Part shown: piece after piece, positions 1 to 9,585 of the stretch
Layout: each line of letters starts with the position of its first letter
Position numbering within the stretch: position 1 is the stretch's first letter
Assembly (NCBI GenBank): GCA_040191315.1
Contig: JAWJLM010000006.1
Span: 41,464 to 105,463 of the forward strand
Direction of reading: 5' to 3'
Length of the DNA: 64,000 nt
From: Bacillaceae bacterium S4-13-56
Lineage (GTDB): Bacteria; Bacillota; Bacilli; Bacillales; JAWJLM01
Notes under the pieces: model-generated
What the model saw: only the letters and a program-made list of their open reading frames with translations
What the model was told of the DNA's origin: nothing
The model's database searches: none
Made by a program: the position numbers and the translations under genes

Positions 1-875
1 CAGGGGCAAGCGGAGTTGTTATTGAGGACCCGCAGGATTTAGTTAAGGAAAGAGAGACTTTCTTTGGTGAGATTTATGAATTAAACCCTGATGATTATCC
101 AGAGGAAGGAGTCTATGTAAAGGCCTACTTACCAGTTAACAGCTTCTTAGGAGAAACTGTCGATCAAATCAAGCTTGCAACCCAAAATCTTGTGAAATAT
201 GACATTGACATTGGGAAAAATGCAGTAACGATTAGTGAGGTAAATGAAGAAGAGTGGGCAACTGCCTGGAAGAAATACTACAAACCTGTGAAAATTTCAG
301 AAAAGATTACAATTATTCCAACATGGGAAGAATATGCTCCCGTTTCAAGTGATGAGATCATCATTGAACTGGATCCAGGAATGGCTTTCGGAACGGGTAC
401 CCACCCAACCACTGTATTAAGTATTCAGGCACTTGAACGCTTAGTGAAGAATGGGGACAAAGTAATTGATGTCGGCTCAGGATCAGGCGTTCTTTCTATT
501 AGTGCAGCCTTACTGGGAGCGAAGAAGGTATATGCTTATGATTTGGATGAGATTGCTGTAAAATCAACCATTATAAATGCCAAGTTAAATAAGGTAGATG
601 ATATTGTTTCCTCTAAACAAAATAACTTGTTAGAAGGAGTTACTGAAACGGCAGATATTATTGTTTCTAATATTCTTGCCGAAATTATCATTCAGTTTGT
701 TGACGAGGCCTTTGAACAAGTAAAACCTGGTGGATATTTTATTACATCTGGAATTATTAAAGGGAAGAAAAACGAAGTAAAAGATAAAATGGAGAAGGCA
801 GGTTTTGAAATTATAGAAATCAATCAAATGGAAGATTGGATTTCTATAATAGGAAAAAAACCTCCTAAAGGATGA
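1..875 (+). CDS. prmA: Ribosomal protein L11 methyltransferase PrmA (5' end outside window)
   Basis: PrmA uses SAM to trimethylate ribosomal protein L11 in the cytoplasm. The reading frame is open from base 3 and runs to a TGA at 873-875, so about 290 residues are visible and only a short N-terminal piece is missing; the internal GTG at 192 is not the real start. The N-terminal substrate-binding lobe is followed by the conserved FGTGTHPTT segment, the SAM-binding motif [12 protein letters not shown] and a PrmA-type SNILAEI active-site stretch. It is followed directly by rsmE and mtaB, the order known downstream of dnaJ in Bacillus. Seen: motifs and frame. Known: family function. Confidence 0.95.
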   Translation, partial: GASGVVIEDPQDLVKERETFFGEIYELNPDDYPEEGVYVKAYLPVNSFLGETVDQIKLATQNLVKYDIDIGKNAVTISEVNEEEWATAWKKYYKPVKISEKITIIPTWEEYAPVSSDEIIIELDPGMAFGTGTHPTTVLSIQALERLVKNGDKVIDVGSGSGVLSISAALLGAKKVYAYDLDEIAVKSTIINAKLNKVDDIVSSKQNNLLEGVTETADIIVSNILAEIIIQFVDEAFEQVKPGGYFITSGIIKGKKNEVKDKMEKAGFEIIEINQMEDWISIIGKKPPKG

Positions 876-880
876 TTATC

Positions 881-1627
881 ATGCAACGATATTTTGTTCC
901 TTCCAAACAGTGGTCGGATAACCAAGTTTCCATAACAGGAAAAGATGTTCATCACATGAAAAGAGTGATGAGAATGCAAATCTCGGATTATATCATTATA
1001 TGTAATCAAGAAACTGGTGAAACTGGAAAATATCAAATTGAGCAAATCAGTGAGGATGAAGTTTTGGCAACCCGGGTTGAAAAGATTGAAGAACAAACGG
1101 AAGTGCCTGTTCGTGTAACCATTGCTCAAGCGCTTCCTAAAGGCGATAAGTTAGACCTTATTCTCCAAAAGGGAACAGAATTAGGTGCAAGTGAGTTCTT
1201 GGTTTTTGAAAGCAAACGCTCCGTTGTAAAATGGGATCAAAAGAAAGCGGTAAAGAAAAAAGAACGTCTTGATAAAATTGTAAAGGAAGCGAGTGAACAA
1301 TCTCACCGGACGGTAATTCCAGCAATTTCTATAACAACTTGGAATGATATTATATCAAGTGCTACAAATTATGATACGTGTTTATTCGCATATGAGGAAG
1401 AAGTACGTATAGAACATCAACCCTTATTAAAGAACAAGATAGAACAGATGGCTGTGGGGCAAAAAGTTATACTCCTGATAGGGCCAGAGGGTGGAATCAA
1501 CCAAGAGGAAGCATTACAACTACGAGAAAATGGTTTTACATCCATTCGATTAGGACCAAGAATATTAAGGACTGAAACAGCAGCACTTTACTTTTTGGCT
1601 GCATTGTCCTATCATTTTGAAGAGTAA
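881..1627 (+). CDS. rsmE: 16S rRNA m3U1498 methyltransferase RsmE
   Basis: RsmE methylates N3 of U1498 in 16S rRNA. The protein is about 248 residues, normal for the family. An N-terminal PUA-like domain (VHHMKRVMRM region) is followed by a SPOUT-fold C-terminal domain with the knot motifs IGPEGGI and LGPRILRTETAAL. An ATG at 872 overlaps the prmA stop, but AAAGGATGA just before 881 is a ribosome binding site correctly spaced for the ATG at 881, which gives MQRYFVP as in relatives. It is part of the prmA-rsmE-mtaB run and probably translationally coupled to prmA. Confidence 0.95.
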   Translation: MQRYFVPSKQWSDNQVSITGKDVHHMKRVMRMQISDYIIICNQETGETGKYQIEQISEDEVLATRVEKIEEQTEVPVRVTIAQALPKGDKLDLILQKGTELGASEFLVFESKRSVVKWDQKKAVKKKERLDKIVKEASEQSHRTVIPAISITTWNDIISSATNYDTCLFAYEEEVRIEHQPLLKNKIEQMAVGQKVILLIGPEGGINQEEALQLRENGFTSIRLGPRILRTETAALYFLAALSYHFEE

Positions 1628-1642
1628 GAAGGGGTGATTATT

Positions 1643-2989
1643 ATGCCATCTGTAGCTTTTCATACACTAGGCTGTAAAGTAAATCATTATGAAACGGAAG
1701 CAATTTGGCAATTATTTAAAGATCAAGGTTACGAAAGAGTTGATTTTGAAAGACAATCTGATGTGTATGTCATTAATACTTGTACTGTAACTAATACAGG
1801 TGATAAAAAGAGTAGACAAGTTATTCGTCGAGCTATTCGCCGCAATCCGGATGCTGTTATTTGTGTTACCGGCTGTTATGCCCAAACCTCACCAGCGGAA
1901 ATCATGAATATTCCAGGTGTTGATATAGTGGTTGGAACGCAGGATCGTGTAAAAATGTTAGATTATATCGAGCAATATAAAACAGAGCGCCAGCCTATTA
2001 ATGGTGTTACGAACATTATGAAAACACGTGTTTTTGAAGAAATGGATGTGCCTAGTTTCACAGACCGAACACGTGCTTCATTAAAGATTCAGGAAGGTTG
2101 CAATAATTTCTGCACCTTCTGTATTATTCCTTGGGCGCGAGGATTACTTCGTTCAAGAGACCCTGAAGGGGTTGTTAAACAGGCCCAGCAATTAGTTGAT
2201 GCAGGATATAAAGAAATAGTTCTCACAGGAATTCATACAGGTGGCTATGGTGAGGATCTAAAGGATTATAATCTTGCAAAACTTCTTCGTGATTTGGATA
2301 AAAAAGTTGTTGGACTAAAACGCATTCGTATCTCGTCTATTGAAGCGAGCCAGATTACCGATGAAGTAATTGAAGTTCTTGATCAATCAGATAAGGTAGT
2401 TCGTCACTTGCATATTCCTCTTCAGTCAGGATCAAGTACGGTCCTTCAAAGAATGAGAAGGAAATATTCTCCTGAGTTTTATAAGGAAAGAATTGAAAAG
2501 CTAAAGATAGCTTTACCAGGATTAGCCATTACGTCTGATGTTATTGTTGGATTTCCAGGTGAAACAGCCGAAGAATTCCAGGAAACTTTTGATTTTATAA
2601 AAGAAGTTGGATATTCTGAATTACATGTTTTTCCTTATTCTCAGCGCACAGGGACTCCTGCAGCAAGAATGGAAAATCAAGTGGATGATGAGATAAAAAA
2701 CGAACGTGTCCACCGATTATTAACTTTAAATGATCAATTGGCAAAGGAATATGCTTCACACTATGAAGGTGAAGTACTAGAAGTTATTCCTGAAGAGAAA
2801 TCTAAAGAACAACCAAACAAAAAACTTCTAGTAGGCTATACTGATAACTATTTAAAGGTTGTTTTTGAAGGTACAGAAGATTTAATTGGGGAAATTGTAA
2901 GAGTAAAAATTAACAAAGCAGGCTATCCTTATAATGAAGGAGAGTTTGTAAGAGTCCTAACAGAACAGCATATGGTAAAAACTTCATAA
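1643..2989 (+). CDS. mtaB: tRNA t6A37 methylthiotransferase MtaB
   Basis: MtaB is a radical-SAM enzyme that converts t6A37 to ms2t6A in tRNAs reading ANN codons. The UPF0004 domain carries the three cysteines for the first Fe-S cluster (GCKVNHYE, NTCTVT, CVTGC). The radical-SAM motif is GCNNFCTFC near residue 150, and a TRAM-like RNA-binding domain forms the last 60 or so residues. An upstream GTG at 1634 lies inside the AAGAAGGGG ribosome binding site, so the ATG at 1643 is preferred, giving about 448 residues. A strong terminator follows and ends the dnaJ-prmA-type operon. B. subtilis name: YqeV. Confidence 0.96.
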   Translation: MPSVAFHTLGCKVNHYETEAIWQLFKDQGYERVDFERQSDVYVINTCTVTNTGDKKSRQVIRRAIRRNPDAVICVTGCYAQTSPAEIMNIPGVDIVVGTQDRVKMLDYIEQYKTERQPINGVTNIMKTRVFEEMDVPSFTDRTRASLKIQEGCNNFCTFCIIPWARGLLRSRDPEGVVKQAQQLVDAGYKEIVLTGIHTGGYGEDLKDYNLAKLLRDLDKKVVGLKRIRISSIEASQITDEVIEVLDQSDKVVRHLHIPLQSGSSTVLQRMRRKYSPEFYKERIEKLKIALPGLAITSDVIVGFPGETAEEFQETFDFIKEVGYSELHVFPYSQRTGTPAARMENQVDDEIKNERVHRLLTLNDQLAKEYASHYEGEVLEVIPEEKSKEQPNKKLLVGYTDNYLKVVFEGTEDLIGEIVRVKINKAGYPYNEGEFVRVLTEQHMVKTS

Positions 2990-3030
2990 AAGAAAACCCC
3001 TTTTTCAGTAGAAAAAGGGGTTTTCTTTTA
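2990..3030 (+). terminator. Intrinsic terminator after mtaB
   Basis: A long perfect stem (AGAAAACCCCTTTTTC paired with GAAAAAGGGGTTTTCT) with an AGTA loop follows the mtaB stop codon directly and runs into a T-rich tail. It closes the prmA-rsmE-mtaB transcription unit. Confidence 0.9.
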
Positions 3031-3125
3031 GCTCGTTATATAATAATAAGATAGAGATTTATATAAAAGAATGTTAGGATAAGAAGAGGTACGTACAACT
3101 AATAAGAAAAGGAAGGGCTGTTATC

Positions 3126-3797
3126 ATGGAACAACAAATTGCGAATAAAATCGATCACACCCTATTAAAACCCGATACGACAAAAGAGCAAATTAAAAGA
3201 CTTTGTGAAGAAGCGGAAGAATATAAATTTGCTTCTGTATGTGTAAACCCATATTGGGTATCATACTGTTATGATTTGCTAAAGAAAACCGATGTAAAAG
3301 TTTGTACAGTTATAGGTTTTCCATTAGGAGCCACTACCAAAGAAGTAAAAGCATTCGAAACAAAAAATGCTATTGAAAATGGTGCGAAGGAAGTCGATAT
3401 GGTCATCAACATTGGAGCCTTAAAAGATGGTAATGAAGAAGTGGTGAAGGCTGATATTCAAGCTGTAGTTGAGGTAGCCAAAGGAAAAGCTTTAACTAAA
3501 GTGATTATTGAAACTTCTTTATTAACAGAAGAAGAAAAAGTAAGGGCTTGTCAGATTGCGAAAGAAGCAGGATCAGATTATGTAAAAACATCTACAGGAT
3601 TTTCTGGTGGAGGAGCAACTGTTGGAGATATTAAACTAATGAGAGAGACAGTTGGACCAGATCTAGGTGTTAAGGCCTCTGGTGGTGTACGTGACCGCGA
3701 AACCACCTTAGCCATGATCGAAGCTGGTGCAACTAGAATTGGAGCTAGTGCTGGTGTATCTATTGTTAAAGGTGAACAAGGAACTAGTGACTATTAA
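3126..3797 (+). CDS. deoC: Deoxyribose-phosphate aldolase DeoC
   Basis: This cytoplasmic class I aldolase cleaves 2-deoxyribose-5-phosphate to glyceraldehyde-3-phosphate and acetaldehyde in deoxynucleoside catabolism. At 223 residues it is full length. The Schiff-base lysine lies in YVKTSTGF, a second conserved lysine in KASGGVRD, and the early IDHTLLKP motif is typical. The ATG at 3126 has AAGGAAGG about 8 bases upstream. In B. subtilis deoC sits with dra-nupC-pdp elsewhere; here it stands alone between mtaB and yqeW with its own terminator, so it forms its own unit. Confidence 0.97.
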   Translation: MEQQIANKIDHTLLKPDTTKEQIKRLCEEAEEYKFASVCVNPYWVSYCYDLLKKTDVKVCTVIGFPLGATTKEVKAFETKNAIENGAKEVDMVINIGALKDGNEEVVKADIQAVVEVAKGKALTKVIIETSLLTEEEKVRACQIAKEAGSDYVKTSTGFSGGGATVGDIKLMRETVGPDLGVKASGGVRDRETTLAMIEAGATRIGASAGVSIVKGEQGTSDY

Positions 3798-3798
3798 A

Positions 3799-3837
3799 AA
3801 AAGCTTGTAGATCTTTTTAAGGTCTACAAGCTTTTTA
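3799..3837 (+). terminator. Intrinsic terminator after deoC
   Basis: An AAGCTTGTAGA/TCTACAAGCTT stem is followed by TTTTT at 3832-3836. The repeat head ATAGTATCAGAATTTAT begins on the very next base, one of several such junctions in this window. Confidence 0.9.
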
Positions 3838-4083
3838 TAGTATCAGAATTTATCCCGCATGAACGGGCAGCTAAGCATGAAGGAAGCTTCACCAACAAGG
3901 ATGGAAAATTATTATTTTATTTTCATGGGAGTAATATCCCCACTTCAAGTCTTAAGAAATATGAGGAAGGTAGGTAGGGGGTAAACTGTCCATAAATGGC
4001 CGATTGGTTCAAGGACCTTTCGATCATCCCCTTGGGTACTAACAATCAGTGGGGGACGGCCACTGATTAAAGTTTCACTTTAT
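3837..4083 (+). repeat. Dispersed repeat family C, copy 1 (with internal module E)
   Basis: The element begins with head ATAGTATCAGAATTTAT directly after the deoC terminator, then CCGCATGAACGGGCAG. A 60 bp module E follows (3868-3928), then an imperfect hairpin with CCCCACTTCAAG and GGTAGGGGG arms, the block CCGATTGGTTCAAGG, a CAATCAGTGG/CCACTGATT hairpin and the tail AAGTTTCACTTTAT. No open reading frame is apparent. Other copies are described in their own entries. Function unknown. Confidence 0.85.
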
Positions 4084-4123
4084 GTTCATGTTGACTCATC
4101 TCGAATCAATAAGTCAACATCGA

Positions 4124-4323
4124 TTCACTTTGTTCATCGTGTTTCCTTTGGGCCTACAGGACAGGAAAGCTACAATGAACTACTTCGCACGAAAAAAAGC
4201 TTGCTTTTTCGAGGATGTAGGTTACCACACGATGTGACGGTTTTAGCCGACGAACCTTAATCTAAGGTGAGGTCCACCGCCTTACGTCGATGGTCGATAG
4301 CTCTTGCTCTTTTCTTATTATAT
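4124..4323 (+). repeat. Dispersed repeat family B, divergent copy
   Basis: This stretch contains the family-B features CAGGAAAGCTACAATGAACTACTTCGCA, here broken into parts: the ACTACTTCGCA block, a hairpin CGAAAAA/TTTTTCG, the block CCTTAATCTAAGGTGAGG shared with the copy near 45.3 kb, and the terminal CTTTTCTTAT. A separate perfect stem ATGTTGACT/AGTCAACAT lies just before it (4088-4120). It occupies the gap between the C copy and the minus-strand symporter gene. No coding potential seen. Confidence 0.65.
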
Positions 4324-4365
4324 TATGAATTATTATATAAGTGTTCGTGACGCAAATAAAACTCC

Positions 4366-5301
4366 TTATTTAGTATCTGCACCGCCATGTACATTTTTAA
4401 TAAAATTCGTGAATGGACGAACAAAAGGAAGAAACAGTAAGGATGTAACGACATTGAATAGAACTGATGAATGAGCGAGTTGGACTGAAGGACTAGTAAC
4501 TAAGTTCTCCATGAGGCCTGAGATTGGACCGAGAAATGGGAATACGGCTATCACACTAATTACGTTTAGCCATATATGTGCATAAGCTACTAGCTTTGCT
4601 TCTCTAGTTCCACTTAAAGAAGCAAGCCAGGCTGTGAAACACGTGCCTATATTTGCTCCAAGCAGAATAGCAAAGGCCGTTTGAAAGTCTATGAGCTCTT
4701 GGTTTAAGATCCCCATTAAAATCCCCGTAGTAGCACTAGAAGACTGTATGATGGCTGTGAAAATCGCGCCTATCACTGTTGCACCAAGGGCGCTCTCTTT
4801 TAACCATAACAATCCTCCTTTAATGCCTTCATGTTCTAATAAAGGGGCAGCAAAGGATTCAAATCCTTGCATTGCAACGAATATAGATCCAATTCCCAAA
4901 AGAGTTGCTCCAAAGCCAAACCACTTTTGATGAGGAATAAATAGTAAAATAAAACCGAAAATTACAAAAGGGATGGGATGGACTAAATTTGCTAAAGTCA
5001 TTATTTCTCCAGTAATTGTTGTTCCGATATTCACTCCTAAAACAATACCGACAGCTTGTTCAAATTTGAGAACTCCAATGGTAATAAATCCAATGGTTAA
5101 TACCATAGTTAAGGAACTGCTTTGAAGAATCGCGGTTGCAATAGCACCAAAAATCATACCTTTTACTGGATTGTTAACCATTTTCGTTATCCATTTCTGG
5201 ATAGATTGATAGGAAAATTGATACAAACCGGTTTGGAGAACGATCATCCCATAAATAAAAATAGCAATATATACAAAAAAATGAATCAATAAATTACTCA
5301 A
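4366..5301 (-). CDS. yqeW: Na/Pi cotransporter family protein (YqeW-type)
   Basis: This is an inner-membrane sodium:phosphate symporter of the NptA/PNaS family. About 311 residues contain two inverted halves, each with the family QSSS signature (AILQSSSLTMV and AIIQSSSATTG), and some eight hydrophobic segments. There is no C-terminal PhoU domain, unlike the paralogue at 37.7 kb. The open frame extends to an ATG at 5379, but an AGGTGA site with 5-base spacing points to a TTG start at 5301; a GTG at 5310 is the alternative. It lies between deoC and rpsU, as yqeW does beside rpsU in B. subtilis. Substrate specificity is inferred. Confidence 0.88.
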   Translation of the reverse strand: MSNLLIHFFVYIAIFIYGMIVLQTGLYQFSYQSIQKWITKMVNNPVKGMIFGAIATAILQSSSLTMVLTIGFITIGVLKFEQAVGIVLGVNIGTTITGEIMTLANLVHPIPFVIFGFILLFIPHQKWFGFGATLLGIGSIFVAMQGFESFAAPLLEHEGIKGGLLWLKESALGATVIGAIFTAIIQSSSATTGILMGILNQELIDFQTAFAILLGANIGTCFTAWLASLSGTREAKLVAYAHIWLNVISVIAVFPFLGPISGLMENLVTSPSVQLAHSSVLFNVVTSLLFLPFVRPFTNFIKNVHGGADTK

Positions 5302-5396
5302 TTCGCTCACCTCATCACCATTGTATGGACTAGGTGGACAAACATGATAAAAAGTTAAAGAACTAGTAAAATTATGCAAGAAGTTTTGAAAAAAAG

Positions 5397-5425
5397 TTGA
5401 CCCAGCTCCAAGGTTATATTATAAT
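5397..5425 (+). promoter_or_regulatory. Sigma-A promoter for rpsU-yqeY
   Basis: TTGACC, a 17 bp spacer and TATAAT (5397-5402 and 5420-5425) lie about 75 bp before rpsU, with a near-consensus match. The divergent symporter gene starts about 95 bp to the left. Confidence 0.8.
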
Positions 5426-5498
5426 TGGCAAAGGTTAGTGTCATAGAGAACACAACCGTACGAATTTGTCTTTATTGTTTTGGAGGGAGGGAAATTGC

Positions 5499-5675
5499 AT
5501 GTCAAACACAACTCGCGTTCGTAAAAACGAGTCTCTTGAAGATGCTCTTCGTCGCTTCAAACGTTCAGTTTCAAAAAGCGGTACGCTTTCTGAATATCGC
5601 AAGCGTGAATTTTATGAAAAGCCTAGCGTAAAGCGTAAGAAAAAATCCGAGGCTGCTAGAAAGCGTAAATTCTAA
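5499..5675 (+). CDS. rpsU: 30S ribosomal protein S21
   Basis: S21 is a small basic protein of the 30S platform. The 58-residue product is almost entirely the conserved segment [18 protein letters not shown] plus a lysine/arginine-rich tail ending [12 protein letters not shown]. The start is the ATG at 5499, which has GGAGGGAGG 9 bases upstream; the frame upstream of this is not conserved. It is co-transcribed with yqeY, as in B. subtilis. Confidence 0.97.
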   Translation: MSNTTRVRKNESLEDALRRFKRSVSKSGTLSEYRKREFYEKPSVKRKKKSEAARKRKF

Positions 5676-5701
5676 TTGCAAGTGTTCAAGAGGTGTATAT
5701 A

Positions 5702-6148
5702 ATGACGCTATTAGATCAACTGAACCAAGATATGAAGCTGGCAATGAAAGCAAGAGACAAGCAACGTTTAACGGTAATCCGTGGTGTCAAAGCTTCCATG
5801 CAAAATGATGCCATTAAGCTTGGAAAAGATTTTTTAAACGAAGAGGAAGAATTGACGGTTTTAACTCGTGAGTTAAAACAACGGACTGATTCCCTCCAAG
5901 AATTTAAAGCAGCAAATCGTCAAGATCTTGTTGATAAAATTGAAGCAGAAATCCAAGTTTTAGAAGAATATATGCCTGAACAGCTGACAGAAGAAGAAAT
6001 TGAAGAAATTGTAAAAGAGACCATTCAAGAAGTAGGTGCTTCTTCCAAACAGGATATGGGCAAGGTAATGGGAAAGCTCATGCCAAAAGTTAAGGGGAAA
6101 GCCGATGGCTCTTATGTAAATCAGATGGTACAAAAATATTTGAATTAA
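5702..6148 (+). CDS. yqeY: GatB/YqeY domain protein
   Basis: About 148 residues form the stand-alone YqeY domain, homologous to the C-terminal tRNA-binding tail of GatB, with the typical [13 protein letters not shown]-terminus, a helical first half and a [13 protein letters not shown]-terminus. Its role is not established; it is often proposed to act in tRNA-dependent amidation or tRNA binding. AAGAGG at 5688 fits the ATG at 5702 better than the GTG at 5693. It lies 26 bp after rpsU and is followed by a strong terminator. Confidence 0.93.
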   Translation: MTLLDQLNQDMKLAMKARDKQRLTVIRGVKASMQNDAIKLGKDFLNEEEELTVLTRELKQRTDSLQEFKAANRQDLVDKIEAEIQVLEEYMPEQLTEEEIEEIVKETIQEVGASSKQDMGKVMGKLMPKVKGKADGSYVNQMVQKYLN

Positions 6149-6172
6149 AAGCCGCCAATTGGCGGCTTTTTT
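6147..6172 (+). terminator. Intrinsic terminator after yqeY
   Basis: AAAGCCGCC-AATT-GGCGGC hairpin with TTTTTTT, placed on the yqeY stop codon. A family-A repeat begins within a few bases of the T-run. Confidence 0.92.
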
Positions 6173-6562
6173 TACAAGATAAGAAATCATTATGGCTCGC
6201 TTCGCGGAGCCACCATCTACCATGAAAATGGATTCCTAACCTTTGGGAATACCTTTAATAACAATATGACCAGGTCGAAATATACATTGGTGGATCCTGA
6301 AAAAGGATACCCTGCATAAGAAACGGGTTGTGACGGTATAGAAGTACCATCTATTGTGACTAGATCACGTAAACAAAAGTTTTACAGGGTCTGTTTTCAT
6401 ACAAAAGTATAAAATTTGTCTAGCTCCAGCGAAAAAGCATCATCGAGTAATCTTCTAAGTTTTTGTCCCAAGTAATGGCACAAAGGAAAGCTACATAGAG
6501 GAGCTACTTCGCAGAAACAAGTGCTTTTCTTGTTTCGAAGGGCGCTTGCACTTTTCTTATAG
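6173..6562 (+). repeat. Composite repeat A+B, copy 1
   Basis: Module A (about 6173-6414) is nearly identical over some 237 bp to 25694-25933 and similar to 55054-55315. It starts AAGATAAGAAATC directly after the yqeY terminator and contains a GGCTCGCTTCGCGGAGCC hairpin. Module B (6414-6562) begins TTTGTCTAGCTCCAGCG, contains a GAAACAAG/CTTGTTTC hairpin and ends GCACTTTTCTTAT. No gene was found in this 515 bp gap other than the promoter at its right end. Confidence 0.85.
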
Positions 6563-6622
6563 ATGAATGAAGATCTTTTAATAGAAAATAGTATAACTAT
6601 AAATAAAGATGTAAAATAAAAT

Positions 6623-6648
6623 TGAAACTTTCTTTATTATTTTACGTA
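6623..6648 (+). promoter_or_regulatory. Sigma-W promoter for the nfeD-floA operon
   Basis: TGAAAC (6623-6628), exactly 16 bp, then CGTA (6645-6648): a complete match to the extracytoplasmic-function sigma-W consensus. It lies 40 bp before the nfeD start. The homologous yqeZ-yqfA-yqfB operon of B. subtilis is a known sigma-W target, so the match is supported by position as well as sequence. Confidence 0.88.
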
Positions 6649-6687
6649 CATAAAATAGAATCTCTTCGTATAAAGGAGGTGCTCTTC

Positions 6688-8043
6688 GTGAGGAGATCTT
6701 TCTTTTCTGTTTTTATTCTTGTTTTACTTGGGATGGGAGTATTTCCTTTTTTCAATGTTGGAACAGAAGCAAAAGGAGAAGGACAAACAGTCTATGTTAT
6801 ACCAGTAGAAGACGATGTCGAAAGAGGGCTACTAGCCTTTTTGGAAAGGAGTTTTGAAGAAGGAAATGAAAATGGTGCTGATCATTTTATTCTAGAAATA
6901 AATACTCCTGGTGGAGCGGTCGACGCGGCTAAAAATATTGGTACTTTGTTACAGAACCAAGATGTACCCGTTACTTCTTTCGTCATTAATGAGGCCCTTT
7001 CAGCAGGGTCTTATATTGCTCTTAACACGGACCATATTTATATGACTCCTCAGGGGCAAATGGGAGCCTCGGGTGTTATTAACTCAGATGGTACTGCCGC
7101 AGATTTAAAGGCACAATCTGCATGGATTGCTGCAATGACTGCAGCTGCTGAATCAAAAGGAAGAGATCCAATTTATGCGGAAGCTATGGCAAATAAGGAG
7201 ATAGACCTTCCAGAGCTAGGTGCACCAAAGGGAGCTTTTTTAACATTAAAACCATCAAATGCAGAAAAAGTTGGCTACTCGAATGGAACGATTCATGATC
7301 GGGAGGAGCTATTGGCAGAGCTGGAACTTTCTGATGCTAAAATCGTAGAAATGGAAACAACTTTAGCAGAAGAACTAGCCCGATTAATCACCCACCCTTT
7401 TGTAGTTCCGATATTGTTGTCAATAGCCAGTTTAGGTTTTATAGTGGAACTGTATTCACCTGGTTTTGGGATTCCAGGTACCATGGGATTAGTATCTTTA
7501 TTGCTTTTTTTCTATGGTCATCTCGTAGCTGGTTTAGCAGGATTTGAAACTATTCTTTTATTAGTTTTAGGTATCATTCTTGTTGTTGCTGAATTTTTTG
7601 TTCCAGGTGGTGTATTAGGGATTATAGGAATGATTTCAATTATTGGATCCATGTTTATGGCAGGAGCAGATGTTGGGAATATGGCCTTCAGTATAGGAAT
7701 TGCTATTATCATTTCTATCATTGCTTCCGTTGTTTTATTTAAGAGGATGGGATTTGAAAAGGGATTTTTCCGTCATATCATCTTAAGGGATGCAACAACA
7801 ACTGAGGGCGGTTATGTCTCTTCCAAAAATAGAATTGAATTGATTGGACTAGAAGGAAAGGCTATTACTACATTAAGGCCATCGGGTACTGGTGAATTCG
7901 ATGGGGAAAGAATTGATGTAGTAACTGAAGGTGGTTATATCGCGTCTGGAATTCGAATAAAGATTGTGAAAACGGAAGGTTCTCGAGTAGTGGTACGCGA
8001 AATAATAGAACATAAAGAGAATGAAGGAGGAAGTTTGAAATGA
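6688..8043 (+). CDS. yqeZ: Long-form NfeD membrane protein (ClpP-like serine protease domain + OB fold)
   Basis: Membrane-bound NfeD partner of flotillin, linked to cell-envelope stress. The GTG at 6688, 8 bp after AAAGGAGGTG, is chosen over an upstream in-frame codon lying inside the sigma-W -35 element; this leaves a signal peptide ([17 protein letters not shown]). The order is: ClpP-like domain with the serine in [10 protein letters not shown] and [10 protein letters not shown] (roughly residues 30-200), four or five membrane helices, and a soluble NfeD C-terminal OB-type domain. About 451 residues, normal for the long form. It overlaps floA by 4 bp (ATGA), indicating translational coupling. 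Confidence 0.93.
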   Translation: MRRSFFSVFILVLLGMGVFPFFNVGTEAKGEGQTVYVIPVEDDVERGLLAFLERSFEEGNENGADHFILEINTPGGAVDAAKNIGTLLQNQDVPVTSFVINEALSAGSYIALNTDHIYMTPQGQMGASGVINSDGTAADLKAQSAWIAAMTAAAESKGRDPIYAEAMANKEIDLPELGAPKGAFLTLKPSNAEKVGYSNGTIHDREELLAELELSDAKIVEMETTLAEELARLITHPFVVPILLSIASLGFIVELYSPGFGIPGTMGLVSLLLFFYGHLVAGLAGFETILLLVLGIILVVAEFFVPGGVLGIIGMISIIGSMFMAGADVGNMAFSIGIAIIISIIASVVLFKRMGFEKGFFRHIILRDATTTEGGYVSSKNRIELIGLEGKAITTLRPSGTGEFDGERIDVVTEGGYIASGIRIKIVKTEGSRVVVREIIEHKENEGGSLK

Positions 8044-9026
8044 GTATTGCTGACTTAATGCCCCTTATCGTTATAGGGATTGTCATTATTGCTGTAGCTA
8101 TTTTATTTACTTTTGTTCCAGTTGCACTATGGATTAGTGCCCTAGCAGCGGGGGTAAAAGTAAGTATTTTTACTTTAATTGGAATGCGTCTTCGTCGAGT
8201 TATTCCAAATCGCGTGATTAATCCTTTAATTAAGGCCCATAAAGCAGGAGTAGGGGTAAATACAAACCAGTTGGAAAGTCACTATCTTGCAGGTGGTAAT
8301 GTTGATAGAGTAGTAAATGCATTAATTGCAGCTCAAAGAGCTAATATTGAACTTGGTTTCGAACGCTGTGCTGCTATTGACTTAGCTGGACGAGACGTAT
8401 TAGAAGCCGTTCAAATGAGTGTTAATCCAAAGGTTATTGAGACTCCATTTATTTCTGGGGTTGCTATGAATGGTATTGAAGTTAAGGCGAAAGCGCGTAT
8501 TACCGTTCGTGCTAATATTGACCGCCTTGTTGGTGGTGCAGGAGAAGAAACAGTTATTGCCCGTGTTGGTGAAGGTATTGTAAGTACAATTGGTAGTTCT
8601 GTAGACCATAGCAAAGTTTTAGAGAATCCTGATCTTATCTCTAAAAATGTATTAACCAAAGGTCTTGACGCAGGAACTGCTTTTGAAATCCTGTCCATCG
8701 ATATTGCTGATATTGATATCGGTAAAAACATCGGCGCTATCCTTCAAATGGACCAATCTGAAGCAGACAAAAACATCGCACAAGCTAAGGCGGAAGAACG
8801 TCGTGCAATGGCCGTTGCCCAAGAACAAGAAATGCGCGCTCGCGTTCAAGAGATGCAAGCGAAAGTGGTGGAAGCAGAAGCTGAAGTACCACTTGCCATG
8901 GCAGAAGCTTTACGTAGTGGAAATTTAGGAGTTATGGATTATCAAAACTTACGAAATATCATGGCTGATACGGATATGAGAGATATGATCGGGAAGCTTT
9001 CTAATAAGGAAAATAAGGAAGAATAA
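8040..9026 (+). CDS. floA: Flotillin-like protein FloA
   Basis: FloA scaffolds lipid-raft-like membrane microdomains. 328 residues: an N-terminal membrane-inserted hydrophobic hairpin (residues about 1-45), a band-7/SPFH-like region, then a long Ala/Glu/Gln-rich coiled coil ([15 protein letters not shown]) and a short acidic tail. Length and the [20 protein letters not shown] stretch (20 residues) are typical of the FloA family. The start lies within the end of nfeD. Regulation is probably from the sigma-W promoter upstream. Confidence 0.96.
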   Translation: MSIADLMPLIVIGIVIIAVAILFTFVPVALWISALAAGVKVSIFTLIGMRLRRVIPNRVINPLIKAHKAGVGVNTNQLESHYLAGGNVDRVVNALIAAQRANIELGFERCAAIDLAGRDVLEAVQMSVNPKVIETPFISGVAMNGIEVKAKARITVRANIDRLVGGAGEETVIARVGEGIVSTIGSSVDHSKVLENPDLISKNVLTKGLDAGTAFEILSIDIADIDIGKNIGAILQMDQSEADKNIAQAKAEERRAMAVAQEQEMRARVQEMQAKVVEAEAEVPLAMAEALRSGNLGVMDYQNLRNIMADTDMRDMIGKLSNKENKEE

Positions 9027-9053
9027 GCTTCTTAGAAAAGGAGGCTTTGAGTA

Positions 9054-9542
9054 ATGGAAGAGTTTATCCAATTTATATTTAACAATATTTTTCTTATTGT
9101 TATTGTTTTAGGAGCAATTCTTACGAGGCTTGGGAAACGGGATAAAAAAGAAACTAGCCAGTCGCAAAGACCTAATCGTCCTATCCAAAAAACAGGTCCA
9201 AGCCCAACACAACGTCCGACTGTAGCACAACAACAATCTAAGATGAAAAACGAAAGACCTGTTTCCAATTCATCTACGGATTTAGATTCAGAAAAACAAA
9301 GGATTCAGGAACAAAAAGGAAGGCTGGAGCATGCAAATTCCATTGCAGCCTCAAAAAAATCCGAAGAACGAAATGGAATTCAGCCAGTTACTATAAAGGA
9401 ATTAAGAAATAAAAAGGAAATCACCATTTCTGTTAATGAACAATTAAACCCTAAAGGCTTAGTGGAAGGTATTATAATGGCAGAAGTCATCGGAGCTCCT
9501 CGCTCAATGAAGCCTCACCTAACAAGAAGAAATAAAAAATAG
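9054..9542 (+). CDS. Uncharacterised membrane-anchored protein, third gene of the nfeD-floA operon
   Basis: The protein has 162 residues. One N-terminal transmembrane helix (about residues 5-23) is followed by a polar, low-complexity stretch rich in Gln, Lys, Pro and Arg (residues 28-115) and a short, more ordered segment with ELNPKGLVEGIIMAEVIGAP-like composition near the end. It sits where yqfB lies in B. subtilis but is more than twice as long as the YqfB I know, so orthology is not claimed. Being 27 bp after floA with its own AAAAGGAGG site, and before a terminator, it is probably part of the sigma-W operon. Confidence 0.8.
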   Translation: MEEFIQFIFNNIFLIVIVLGAILTRLGKRDKKETSQSQRPNRPIQKTGPSPTQRPTVAQQQSKMKNERPVSNSSTDLDSEKQRIQEQKGRLEHANSIAASKKSEERNGIQPVTIKELRNKKEITISVNEQLNPKGLVEGIIMAEVIGAPRSMKPHLTRRNKK

Positions 9543-9550
9543 CAGTCTAA

Positions 9551-9585
9551 AGCGCGAAATGTAGTGATACATTTCGCGCTTTTTT
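9551..9585 (+). terminator. Intrinsic terminator of the nfeD-floA operon
   Basis: AGCGCGAAATGTA-GTGA-TACATTTCGCGCT stem, 12-13 bp, followed by T's. Its 3' half and T-run overlap the candidate sigma-E promoter of yqfC. Confidence 0.92.

Noticed and set aside
6173..6414. Family A repeat as a protein-coding gene
   Set aside because: All frames have stops within about 60 codons and the copies differ by an indel; only a speculative minus-strand peptide remains, noted under findings.
8411..8731. 106-codon minus-strand frame within floA
   Set aside because: Antisense shadow of a well-conserved gene; no ribosome binding site.
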